The translations under genes and the position numbers were made by a program. Of a stretch of DNA of 64,000 bases, positions 1 through 7,192 are shown one piece after another. The notes beneath the pieces are model-generated. The model did not search any database, had not been told where the DNA came from, and worked only from the letters and a program-made list of their open reading frames with translations. The DNA is from Candidatus Poribacteria bacterium (lineage in GTDB: Bacteria > Poribacteria > WGA-4E > WGA-3G), in the NCBI GenBank assembly GCA_009839745.1, contig VXPE01000045.1:1-64000 (forward strand), in the 5' to 3' direction. How positions within the stretch are numbered: position 1 is the stretch's first letter; the number at the start of each line of letters is the position of its first letter.

Positions 1-187
1 TCACGAAATGAGCTAAACGCGATTTTTGGGGTTTCGGGTGCTTGTGCCCAGCTGCAAGAAATGCTTGAACACACAAAGATCAGGACAAAAAGAACACATA
101 TTGCTGTAAATTTCACAATACATTCCTCCGACAGTGAGGTAATAGACACGTCTGTCTCTTCAGAAGGGAACGTGCCTGCTAACCAAC

Positions 188-219
188 AGAGGGAGGCGGC
201 AGAAGCCGCCATACCCTCT
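188..219. other. Stem-loop downstream of peptide gene copy 1
   Basis: The outer arms AGAGGG/CCCTCT and inner arms GGCGGC/GCCGCC enclose a 4-nt loop. The stem-loop lies about 20 nt past the stop of the peptide gene on the minus strand and has no T-run, so a classical rho-independent terminator is not shown. A comparable hairpin follows the second peptide gene at 3388-3419. The rest of 1-237 shows no gene I can support. Confidence 0.4.
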
Positions 220-237
220 GTAAGCAAGGAAATCGCT

Positions 238-471
238 TTAGACGCAAGTGCCGTGACTGCATACCATACCATCTGGACAATGGTTGTTAAACTGGCACAT
301 CCACGCATCAGCTTCTGGTGTTCCCACGATAGCCTGTGCGAGCAGAACACTCCCAACCGCCGCACCGAGCGTCAGTGGGGACTTAACTCCCACTTTGCCT
401 TCCTCGGATGGGACACCCATCTCCAGGGCGAATACTATCGCTACGGGAGTGAAGCTCTCCCCCTTGGACAT
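238..471 (-). CDS. Small leader peptide with four-Cys C-terminus, copy 1 (altered N-terminus)
   Basis: This 77-residue product has three parts. Residues 1-20 resemble the C-terminal tail of the glycosyltransferase at 3782 (FTPVAIVFALEMG versus FTSVANEFVLEMG). A leader follows, beginning SEEGKVGVKSPLTLG and running into the hydrophobic GAAVGSVLLAQAIVG and TPEADA. The last 20 residues carry four Cys in the pattern C-x5-C-x5-C-x4-C, with CPDG in the middle. Copy 2 (3502-3723) has an almost identical leader but a normal N-terminus, so this copy seems to have lost about 100 bp and been joined in frame to a glycosyltransferase remnant. TPEADA looks like a signal-peptidase AxA site. SEEG followed by a hydrophobic stretch also resembles a type IV or Flp prepilin processing site. 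The start is uncertain: residue 18 is also Met. Function is not known; a secreted or modified disulfide peptide is inferred. Confidence 0.55.
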   Translation of the reverse strand: MSKGESFTPVAIVFALEMGVPSEEGKVGVKSPLTLGAAVGSVLLAQAIVGTPEADAWMCQFNNHCPDGMVCSHGTCV

Positions 472-550
472 GCTTTCTAATGGCTTTTCAAAAGGTTCAT
501 CATTCTTGTTAGTTGTTTGAACGGTGTTTACTCAATCCATGCCTGTAAGA

Positions 551-1012
551 TTACTGGCACGGGGTTCCACTCGCTCGTAGGAGTTGGTGAGTTTGAAATT
601 GATGATTATCCACTAAAATCGTCGGTGAAGCGCGAATGCCTAACGCTGCAGCACGCTGAATGTTTTCCCGGAAAAGTTGCTCGGATTCCGGTGTATCAAA
701 CAATTTCTGAATCTTTGCCACATCAATGCCGAGTTTCTCCGCACAACTTTCCCAACTCTTGTCCAATTTCTTGCCGCGACATAAGATGTAGTCGAGATAC
801 TTCTCAGGATACTCTTGTGCTATCAGAAGTTGTCGGATATTTTCCGCCACTTCGGGGTAACCGTGTAGACTGGTAAACGGCGTTATGTCTTGTGCGGAAG
901 GTGCTTCTTTTTCCTTCGCAATAAATTGGAGTTTGAAGTCAATCTTGTTACCAAACTCCTTCACGATTGGGATAATCTTCTCTTCCGCCTGAACACCAAG
1001 ATAGCGGAAAGA
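551..1012 (-). pseudogene. DsbA/thioredoxin-fold oxidoreductase, 5'-truncated remnant
   Basis: The readable frame begins after a TAA at 1013-1015 and reads YLGVQAEEKIIPIVKEFG, then a helical insert with LHGYPEVAENIRQLLIAQEY, then IRASPTILVDNHQF. The last of these is the cis-proline strand of thioredoxin-fold DsbA-like proteins. Family members normally have a CPYC- or CPYG-type catalytic motif just before GVQ; here that position reads RYL, so the active site is lost. An in-frame GTG at 964 could start a shorter product. The upstream sequence is a truncated prepilin-peptidase frame (948-1289), so the two genes seem to have been joined by a deletion near 1000-1015. It lies just upstream of a Cys-rich peptide gene, which fits a former role in disulfide formation. 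That role is inference. Confidence 0.6.
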
Positions 1013-1289
1013 TTAAACAGAGTCCCCAAAAAAGTTTGGAATCCCCTGGGGAGAAAATACCAAACCAATAGAAAGCAAAGGCGATAAGTCCGCTTCCAAA
1101 GAAGAGTCCTAAGATATAGAGCGGCGTTGTTGTGCCGAGATACCATGCCATTAGTTGGCTGAGTGTTCCGACATACAGGAGTCCAAGGGAGCAGAAATTG
1201 CGAATCTTCTGTGTTTTCAGGTCAGTATAACTCGCATATCCACAGAAAACGAGTGCCAAAAAGATCAAGAGATATTCATAGTGCGACAT
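948..1289 (-). pseudogene. Type IV prepilin peptidase (A24, CpaA/TadV-like), 3'-truncated
   Basis: The 113-codon frame starts at ATG 1289 and encodes hydrophobic segments carrying both A24 aspartate motifs: YTDLKTQKIRNF near residue 21, matching the D-x-x-x-x-x-I-P-N type, and FSPGDSKLF near residue 79, matching GxGDxK. Small A24 peptidases usually have two more membrane helices after the GD motif. Here the frame instead runs out of phase into the DsbA-like sequence, ending with no recognisable homology. I read this as a truncated pseudogene. It begins 24 bp downstream of the methyltransferase stop. Its presence is notable because the neighbouring peptides carry a prepilin-like SEEG leader junction. 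Confidence 0.6.
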
Positions 1290-1313
1290 AATGTGAACAA
1301 AAAGAGCCTTTCT

Positions 1314-2210
1314 TTAGAGTTTTACGCTTAACGCGAATGTATCGATAAAGGGACCCGCTTGACGTTGGAATTCCTTCGTCTCAAAGTCAATAACCTTAAG
1401 TCCAACTTTCTCGTAGAGTGCTAAGACTTCATCGGAAGAATCAAAATCGTAGAGATGCATCAACAACGGCAACTGCACCGGTAGTGCCGTTATTGCATAT
1501 CCACCCGGTTTCAGCACACGTAGTGCTTCTAACAAGCCAGTTTCTGGATCGGGGATATGCTCAAGCACTTCAATCGCAACGACCGCATCGAAGGTATCGT
1601 CCGGATACGGTAAGAAGCGGATATCTCCGATTGATAACTCACTTCTTTCAAGCACCCCTTTTTTTCTCAAGAGCCTTTGGGTATGCTGAAGGCAATGCTG
1701 GCTAACATCAACACCGTTAACTTGCCATGAGGCGTTCTGCTGTAGAAGAAACGCTGTCAACACCCCGGGACCGAAGCCGAGATCGCAGAAATGCGATTTT
1801 TCTTTGAAACGATCCAAATGCTTACCGATAAACGCTTTCCGTTTCAAAGCAGGTGGAAAAGAGATGTAATTCAGGTGTTCACTGATTGGGTAATATTTCG
1901 TTTCATAGAGTTTCGTTTTTACCGCTTCAAAATCTCTATCTACTGTGAGTTGATTGGGAATCTCAAGCGCGAAAAGTTGTTCAACAGTTATTTCCCCACA
2001 GTAGAGGATGTCGCTGACAATTTCTTCAGTGTGTGCCCAACTCGTTTCCGGTTGTTGGATCAAGGTTTCCGTCTGCTCCAAAATGGAGGACAACAGATAC
2101 TGGATGGTCTGATTAAAACGAGCGCGATGGTATTCTGCGGCGTGTGGATATGCGTCTGTGTGTGTTTGAAATTGTGCCTCAAACGCGGTTTCAAATTCAG
2201 GATAGTTCAT
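1314..2210 (-). CDS. Class I SAM-dependent methyltransferase
   Basis: The 298-residue protein has an N-terminal helical region (1-135) followed by a Rossmann methyltransferase domain. Motif I is FCDLGFGPGV near 141-150, the acidic loop VNGVDVS follows, then GDIRFLPYPDDTFDAV near 195-210, IEVLEHIPDP near 213 and LKPGG near 233. This set is typical of UbiE/Methyltransf_11-like enzymes that transfer a methyl group from S-adenosylmethionine. The substrate cannot be told from sequence. The ATG at 2208-2210 is preceded by AAGG about 10 nt upstream. It is transcribed toward the prepilin-peptidase/DsbA remnants and the peptide gene, so a role in modifying the peptide is possible but unproven. Confidence 0.85.
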   Translation of the reverse strand: MNYPEFETAFEAQFQTHTDAYPHAAEYHRARFNQTIQYLLSSILEQTETLIQQPETSWAHTEEIVSDILYCGEITVEQLFALEIPNQLTVDRDFEAVKTKLYETKYYPISEHLNYISFPPALKRKAFIGKHLDRFKEKSHFCDLGFGPGVLTAFLLQQNASWQVNGVDVSQHCLQHTQRLLRKKGVLERSELSIGDIRFLPYPDDTFDAVVAIEVLEHIPDPETGLLEALRVLKPGGYAITALPVQLPLLMHLYDFDSSDEVLALYEKVGLKVIDFETKEFQRQAGPFIDTFALSVKL

Positions 2211-2309
2211 TCATCAATTACCTTTTTCCTATTAGGCTCGGAGTTGGTTGATATTACGTTCACAATAATTTATCGGCAAGGTGAAGAAAGACTCTGTTTC
2301 CGATAGATC

Positions 2310-3302
2310 CTACTCCCTTTTGAGTTCTCCCCATATTGTCGTAAGCAATTGAGGTTGTGGTGAGACCGGCAATGCATACGCAGGGTCAAACCAATCTCCT
2401 AAATAACTCCAAGACTCTCCATCCGTAAGTTGGACCGACGCCTCTGTGTCCAAACTAATTTTGTAGATTTGCATATCTATGTTGGCATCAATGGCATTGT
2501 AAAGGAGTTCGCTCCCATTCGGAGACCATACCGGGTTGACAGCTCTTCTCCCTTCTTCAATCACCTGCTGAAGACCGGTGCCATCACGATTCACAATATA
2601 GATCGTTACCAATTTGAAGTCTTCTCGCCGAACCTCAACGCGATTGTTCCAAGAAAAGGCGAGTTTATCGCCAAGCGGAGACCAAGCAGGATACCGAACC
2701 CACTTTGGTTCTTTAGGGAAAGGGAAGAATGTTTGTTTGTTCGTTCGCACTTTGAGCAAACTGAAACGTCTCGGTTTGTCCAATGCGCCGCTGCGAAAGA
2801 TGATTTCTGTGCCATCGGGAGACCATGCCGGTCTGTAACCAATCGCCACACGCTCTTCATCTTTTCCATCGATTGTGCCAATATAGAGCAAAGTGTTTCC
2901 AATTTCTCCATAACTATAGGCGATGCGTTTGCCATCGGGAGACCATGTTGGACTGCTTCGTCTCTTCCATTTGTCAAACACCTTTCGGACATTAGAACCA
3001 TCTGGGTCCATGAGATACAAATCCCAAGTTCCCCATGCCTTGTGCTCGCGATCGGAAGCGAAAAGGATGTATTCACCTGCTGGCGACCAAACTGGAGAAA
3101 TATCGTCTGCGCGATGCTTGGTGAGATTCACCTGCTCGCTACCATCAGGATTCATGAGATAGATGTCCCGATTCTCTCCTATACCGGCTGTGGCAAACAC
3201 AATTTTTGCCGTATCGGGTGCCTTTGCGAAAACAGCACATACTTTCAAACACAACACGGATACACCAAAAAAAGAAAATAAAAACTGGACCTTATATTTC
3301 AT
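2310..3302 (-). CDS. Secreted TolB-like beta-propeller protein, copy 1
   Basis: The 330-residue protein begins with a signal peptide (about residues 1-26, ending VCAVFAKA) and then carries at least six PD40/TolB-type blades with WSPDG or WSPxG cores: SPVWSP, SPTWSPDGKRIAY, RPAWSPDGTEI, YPAWSPLGDKLAF, NPVWSPNGSELLY. It ends with LPVSPQPQLLTTIWGELKRE, which is almost identical in the second copy at 5653-6612. GGAG lies 8 nt before the ATG. Such propellers bind proteins or ligands in the periplasm or outside the cell, but no specific role can be assigned. The two copies and further 3'-end repeats in the region point to local duplication. Confidence 0.85.
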   Translation of the reverse strand: MKYKVQFLFSFFGVSVLCLKVCAVFAKAPDTAKIVFATAGIGENRDIYLMNPDGSEQVNLTKHRADDISPVWSPAGEYILFASDREHKAWGTWDLYLMDPDGSNVRKVFDKWKRRSSPTWSPDGKRIAYSYGEIGNTLLYIGTIDGKDEERVAIGYRPAWSPDGTEIIFRSGALDKPRRFSLLKVRTNKQTFFPFPKEPKWVRYPAWSPLGDKLAFSWNNRVEVRREDFKLVTIYIVNRDGTGLQQVIEEGRRAVNPVWSPNGSELLYNAIDANIDMQIYKISLDTEASVQLTDGESWSYLGDWFDPAYALPVSPQPQLLTTIWGELKRE

Positions 3303-3387
3303 GAGAACATCTCCTTAACGAGAATGAATCGCGGAGAAGTATGGGCTCGGTTTTGATAGTGTATCCCTATACTGCTCTTCAGCGTCT

Positions 3388-3419
3388 GAGGCAGGCGCAC
3401 TTTCAAAGCGCGCCTCCTC
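3388..3419. other. Stem-loop downstream of peptide gene copy 2
   Basis: The arms GAGG/CCTC and GGCGC/GCGCC surround CTTT-C-AAAG. It lies about 80 nt past the stop of the minus-strand peptide gene, as the 188-219 hairpin does for copy 1. There is no T-run. It could be a weak terminator or a 3' stabilising structure. Confidence 0.35.
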
Positions 3420-3501
3420 ATTGGTTAGTTAATATTCCTCAAAAATAATCAGTGACGAAGAAGGCAAAATTCTCTCGTCCCAACCATTTCTAAGAGTAGT
3501 A

Positions 3502-3723
3502 TTACTCTGGATGACAACTGCCATGATCATGGCAGAAATATCCCATAGGACAATGTCCATCGTGGTCGCAAGATTGTGCATTAGCTTCTGGTGTTCCTAC
3601 AATAGCTTGTGCGAGCAGAACACTTCCCACCGCCGCACCGAGCGTCAGTGGGGATTTGACTCCCACTTTGCCTTCTTCGGACTGGACGAATTCGCGGATT
3701 TTACCGCGCAGATTCTTTTTCAT
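3502..3723 (-). CDS. Small leader peptide with four-Cys C-terminus, copy 2
   Basis: This 73-residue product starts at ATG 3721-3723, with AGGA about 10 nt upstream; a longer in-frame extension upstream has no such signal. The leader is basic (MKKNLRGKIREFVQ), then SEEGKVGVKSPLTLG, a hydrophobic stretch and TPEANA. The last 24 residues carry four Cys (C-x5-C-x5-C-x5-C, with CPMG) and several His and Asp. The pattern resembles the C-x5-CPxGxxC-x4-C disulfide repeats common in myxobacterial surface proteins. The leader is nearly identical to copy 1 while the Cys segment differs, as expected for a conserved leader with a variable core. It lies directly downstream of a PqqD-like/glycosyltransferase gene. 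A modified or disulfide-bonded exported peptide is the leading hypothesis. Confidence 0.65.
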   Translation of the reverse strand: MKKNLRGKIREFVQSEEGKVGVKSPLTLGAAVGSVLLAQAIVGTPEANAQSCDHDGHCPMGYFCHDHGSCHPE

Positions 3724-3781
3724 ATCGGTTTTTTCCTTTCTGCCGGGCTCTCGTCCGGCGAGATTGACTTCCCAACTCCGG

Positions 3782-5047
3782 TCAGGAACCCATTTCCAAG
3801 ACGAATTCATTCGCTACGGAAGTGAAGCCTTTCCCTTGGAAATGTCTGAAAACTGCCTCGATTTCAGCAGGTGTATGCTCTTCCGCTAACATTTCTATCA
3901 AAGCGGTTTTAAGACAGTCATATCTATTGCTCGCCGCTCGGTACACACTGGACTCGGTGGTTCCAGACCCCGGATCATACCGACGGCAGAAAACCAGCGG
4001 AGACACATTTCTTTCTCTTCTAAAGGCATTCGCGCTTTGCTGATGCCCCTCTTCAAAGCACTGAACGATTTCTTGTGCTACTTTTTCCCAAGTGAATTTT
4101 TGAGCCAAACCCTTGGCAACGTTTTCGCATTCGGTGCGTGTATGAGAGGGTTTTAACCATTGATTTATTGCCTGCGACAACTCCGACATTGAGACATGGA
4201 AATTGCCAAAACCACGCCACTCCGATTTCACAACAGCACCAGCACCTGCTACCTCCGGTGGAAGTCCATATTGCGTCATAGCAATACATGGCGTGCCATA
4301 TGCCATCGCCTCTAAAACCAACGAAAGCGGTGTTCCCGGAATCGCAGGGAAACAGACGAGATCGAGTGCTTGAAAGAAGATAGGTAATATGGAATGCGTC
4401 TCATCATCATCTACGCTGAACATTACCACGTTGCTTGGTGGATTCGTGTAATGTTCCGCCAAGAACGGATCGTAGACAAAAATCGAAAGATGTGGATTGG
4501 CACGAGCAAATGCCGAAATCAGTTTTGCAGCATAATTGGGTTCAAATCCAGAAATTAACCCTACGACGGGCTGTTGTGCAAATATCGGTTTTTCAAAGAG
4601 AGCGGCGGCATATTGCTTCGCCAAGTGCTGGCACATCGGTTTACCAACGTTGATACCATTCGGAATCACACGAACGTTTCTTCCCGACACACCACATTCC
4701 ATAAGCCACTCCTTTACCCACGAGGCTTTGACAACCAGCGTGTCGCCTACATTTTGAAAAGCACAAATGTTCAAAAGTGTTTCAAGTGTTGAACCTTGCA
4801 ATTATAGCAAGCCTTCCTTGTCGAGTTCCTCGAATCTTTCAAACGCCTCAAGAATGTCGTCCTCTATATAAGAGGTCTTCAGCGTCTGGACGATTTCTGC
4901 GTTTGTTTGTGTTTTCGCGAGTTTTAAGATGTCCGCTATTACGTCAGAAAGCTCAACGGCACGTGCTTTCTCGATGTCTGCTGCATAGAGAACACCCTCC
5001 GTCTCAAAGAGATGGAGTTGGCGCAAAGTTTTTGGAAAATCAAGCAA
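3782..5047 (-). pseudogene. PqqD-like recognition domain plus GT4 glycosyltransferase, interrupted by in-frame TAA
   Basis: One reading frame is split by a TAA at 4802-4804. The first part (81 residues from a TTG at 5047) looks like a PqqD-type winged helix, the RiPP recognition element fold: LHLFETEGVLYAADI, ADILKLAKTQTNAEIVQTL, then ERFEELDKEGLL. The second part (339 codons) is the C-terminal half of a GT-B family 4 glycosyltransferase: VIPNGIN, VVGLISGFEP, and the donor motif LVLEAMAYGTPCIA with GLPPEVAGAG. Most of the N-terminal Rossmann domain is missing, so an internal deletion probably accompanies the stop. The 3' end is about 60 bp from the start of peptide copy 2. An intact gene of this kind would bind a leader peptide and glycosylate its core. 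Pseudogene is the most likely state, although expression of either half is not excluded. Confidence 0.6.
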
Positions 5048-5090
5048 TATTTCTTTTTACCTTTCGACTGTAATTAAAACTTCTGAACTA

Positions 5091-5247
5091 TTAAAGACAC
5101 AATTTTTGTCCAAAAACGTGCATAATCCAAAAAAAATGAAAATTTTATCTAACAATTACCCAAAATTGCTTGTAACTGCCGAAAAAAATAAAAAAATCAA
5201 ATTTTTCTGTGGTTATGCACGTTTTCTCTCAGAAATTGTGTCTTTAA
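5091..5247. repeat. 157-bp inverted-repeat element (MITE-like)
   Basis: Arms 5091-5128 and 5211-5247 are near-perfect inverted repeats starting TTAAAGACACAATTT and containing AAAACGTGCATAA. The roughly 80-bp centre is very AT-rich and has no credible gene. No clear target-site duplication is seen. The right arm abuts a gene remnant at 5249, which suggests insertion into, or recombination at, that gene. It could also act as a long hairpin at RNA level. Confidence 0.65.
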
Positions 5248-5248
5248 G

Positions 5249-5605
5249 GGCACGTCAGCGGATAAAGTGTTTTTACTTTATTCAACCGAACAAAGATTAT
5301 GGCTATTGGGCGCAGGAATGTTTCTTGCAGATGAGGATGTTGTAAAGTATAGATTTTCAAGCATGAGAGAATATAGGATTCCTTACTTGACATTGTCACT
5401 AAAAGAAGTTGAGAAGTAAGGAGGTAGTCTATGCGAGATAGAAATAAGAGGGGGTCAATACAACAAGTCTCTGAATTTCGACAACAGAATTGAGAACATG
5501 CGTATACCCCGCACTTACATGCAGGTTAAGGAATTACGCGACGATCCTCAATGGAAACAGAAAATCCAAGCCGGTGAAGGGTTATTAACCATTTCAATTG
5601 AGTAA
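5249..5605 (+). pseudogene. Unrecognised gene remnant with an in-frame TAA
   Basis: The frame leaving the inverted-repeat element reads as protein-like sequence, including FLLYSTEQRLWLLGAGMFL and EYRIPYLTLSLKEVEK, to a TAA at 5417-5419. The same frame then continues with GGQYNKSLNFDNRIENMRI and ELRDDPQWKQKIQAGEGLL to a TAA at 5603-5605. The composition of both halves suggests a single old gene that lost its 5' end and gained a stop. Alternatively, the ATG at 5498 could start a separate 35-residue peptide. I do not recognise the family. Confidence 0.35.
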
Positions 5606-5665
5606 ACATCCATTTTTGTATCAAAGCGTTCCACTTCGGTTGTGTCTGAAACCTACTCCCGTTTC
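5602..5665. repeat. Direct repeat at the 3' end of the TolB-like gene (second copy at 6730-6793)
   Basis: The sequence GTAAACATCCA-TTTTGTATCAAA-CGTTC, then GTCTGAAA-CCTA, is found here and again at 6730-6793. Here it spans the stop codon of the TolB-like gene. The distant copy is therefore probably a leftover end of another duplicated TolB-like gene. Confidence 0.5.
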
Positions 5666-6612
5666 AGTTCGCCCCATACTGTTGTTAGCAATTGAGGTTG
5701 TGGTGAAACCGGCAAAGCGAACGCCGGATCAAACCAATCGGATGGGGCATTCCAATCAATATGCGTCAACTGCCTTGGCTCCCCTCCACCTAAAGCGATT
5801 TTAAAGATTTGTGCACGATTGTTTCCAGGACGCTGGTCATAAAGAAGTATATCCCCATTTGGAGACCAAACTGGCGTATTCGCTCTATTGCCAGTTTCAT
5901 CAACAACCTTCTTAACCCCCGTCCCATCACGATTTACAATATAGATTGTTTGTCTATGAACAAAACCTATAAATGGAAAGTGATTTAGCCAAGCAAAGGC
6001 AAGTTGCTCCCCAGAAGGCGACCATGCAGGCATCCACATCCAGGGTATAGCATCCTCAGGAAGCAGTAGCTTCTGTCTGCGTGTTTGAAGATTGAACAGC
6101 CAAATTCGGGTATGGCCCGCCTTGCCAGTAACAAACGCGATCTCTGTTCCATCCGGGGACCACGCCGGGGCATGACCAAACACTATTTTTTCTTCATTCG
6201 TCCCATCTATTTTAGCAGTGTAGATCCAACTTTCATCAGCTTCAACGCGTTGGTAAGCAATCCGTTTTCCATCCGGGGACCATGTTGGATGCTCTCTGTG
6301 TGCCACCTTCCTGAAGACCCGTCTGACGTTAGACCCATCCGGTTCCATCAAATATAAGTCGCGCTCCCGAACTCGATCTGAAACGAAAAGGATTTGTTCA
6401 CCTGTGGGGGACCAGACAGCATCAAAGTCAGCTGCGCGGTTGCGCGTCAAGTTCACCGGCTCCGTGCCATCAGGATTCATGATGTAGACTTCCATGTTGT
6501 CATCCCGGAAAGAACTAAACACTATTTTCGCAGTCGTCGGGACTTCCCCCCACACTGGACAGACCAGCGTTAGGTTGTATGCACAAAATAGCAACAAACT
6601 AAAACCTTTCAT
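5653..6612 (-). CDS. Secreted TolB-like beta-propeller protein, copy 2
   Basis: The 319-residue product begins at ATG 6610-6612 (a TTG seven codons upstream is less likely), with GGGGGA about 8 nt before it. A signal peptide (about 1-23, ending VCPVWGE) precedes WSP-type blades: FDAVWSPTGEQILF, HPTWSPDGKRIAYQ, APAWSPDGTEIAF, MPAWSPSGEQLAF, TPVWSPNGDILLY. The C-terminus, LPVSPQPQLLTTVWGELKRE, matches copy 1. Overall organisation is the same as the gene at 2310-3302, so the two are paralogues, but many blade residues differ. Extracytoplasmic binding or scaffolding is likely; no catalytic residues are evident. Confidence 0.85.
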   Translation of the reverse strand: MKGFSLLLFCAYNLTLVCPVWGEVPTTAKIVFSSFRDDNMEVYIMNPDGTEPVNLTRNRAADFDAVWSPTGEQILFVSDRVRERDLYLMEPDGSNVRRVFRKVAHREHPTWSPDGKRIAYQRVEADESWIYTAKIDGTNEEKIVFGHAPAWSPDGTEIAFVTGKAGHTRIWLFNLQTRRQKLLLPEDAIPWMWMPAWSPSGEQLAFAWLNHFPFIGFVHRQTIYIVNRDGTGVKKVVDETGNRANTPVWSPNGDILLYDQRPGNNRAQIFKIALGGGEPRQLTHIDWNAPSDWFDPAFALPVSPQPQLLTTVWGELKRE

Positions 6613-7092
6613 CGGATTTCCCCCGCAAGGCAACTCTAAATAATACTTACCTGCCTCAAATCTCCAGCGAGAAGTGGCTGTTTACAAAAGCCCGCCACTC
6701 TGGAAAAACTGGAAAACTGACGCAATTCGGTAAACATCCACTTTTGTATCAAAACGTTCAAGATGGCTGGTCTGAAAACCTATTTCCTTTCTAAGACTAT
6801 CTTGTGATTTGAATGAGAAGTTCCAAATCCGTTTCTATCGTAAATTTACATCCTCAGCCTTTCTGAACCTTTTCCAATATGAATTTGTACTATCCATTTT
6901 ATACCACATTAACCTTGTTTTTACTATCTTTTCTGTTCGCAGATAGGGATTAAAAACAGGACTTACGCATGCTATGCTTTTGTAGGATAAACTTTTGATT
7001 TGTGTCAGGAGTGTTATGCCTTACAAAGTTTCATGCCATACTGTGTTTATACGATGAATACTCTGAACCTTTGCTATGGCCGCTGTTTCTTG
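6613..7092. other. Non-coding stretch between TolB-like and WD40 genes
   Basis: No reading frame here is convincing. It contains the repeated TolB 3' sequence (6730-6793) and, near 6958-6973, ACAGGACTTACGCATG, which resembles the terminal sequence of some IS5-type elements. I saw no matching inverted end nearby. Confidence 0.4.
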
Positions 7093-7139
7093 CCTTAAAA
7101 ACTTGACGAACTACGGAATTTGTGATAGCATTTAAGGCA
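7091..7139 (+). promoter_or_regulatory. Candidate sigma-70 promoter enclosed by an inverted repeat
   Basis: TTGACG (7103-7108) and TAGCAT (7126-7131) are separated by 17 bp, about 60 bp upstream of the WD40 gene start. The pair is enclosed by perfect 9-bp inverted repeats TGCCTTAAA (7091-7099) and TTTAAGGCA (7131-7139). This could be an operator or a DNA hairpin. Confidence 0.4.
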
Positions 7140-7192
7140 ACCTCTAATTCTATTTGTCTAAAATTGATGCCCAAATAACAAAAGGAGCATTT

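Noticed and set aside
2430-3281. A 283-codon plus-strand frame over the first TolB-like gene.
   Set aside because: It is antisense to a gene with signal peptide, propeller repeats and Shine-Dalgarno; the translation has no recognisable features.
5106-5345. An open frame inside and beyond the inverted-repeat element.
   Set aside because: Its sequence is Lys/Asn-rich from the AT-rich loop and no start signal or family resemblance is visible. A different frame gives the more protein-like remnant at 5249.
4802-5605. Genetic recoding of TAA, suggested by two in-frame TAA codons within protein-like frames.
   Set aside because: TAA is used as the ordinary stop of many intact genes in the window (for example pstC, yraN, rplS), and both affected genes show other signs of decay.
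6957-6973. An insertion sequence end (AGGACTTACGCA-like).
   Set aside because: No matching inverted end or transposase lies nearby, so it is noted only as a resemblance.
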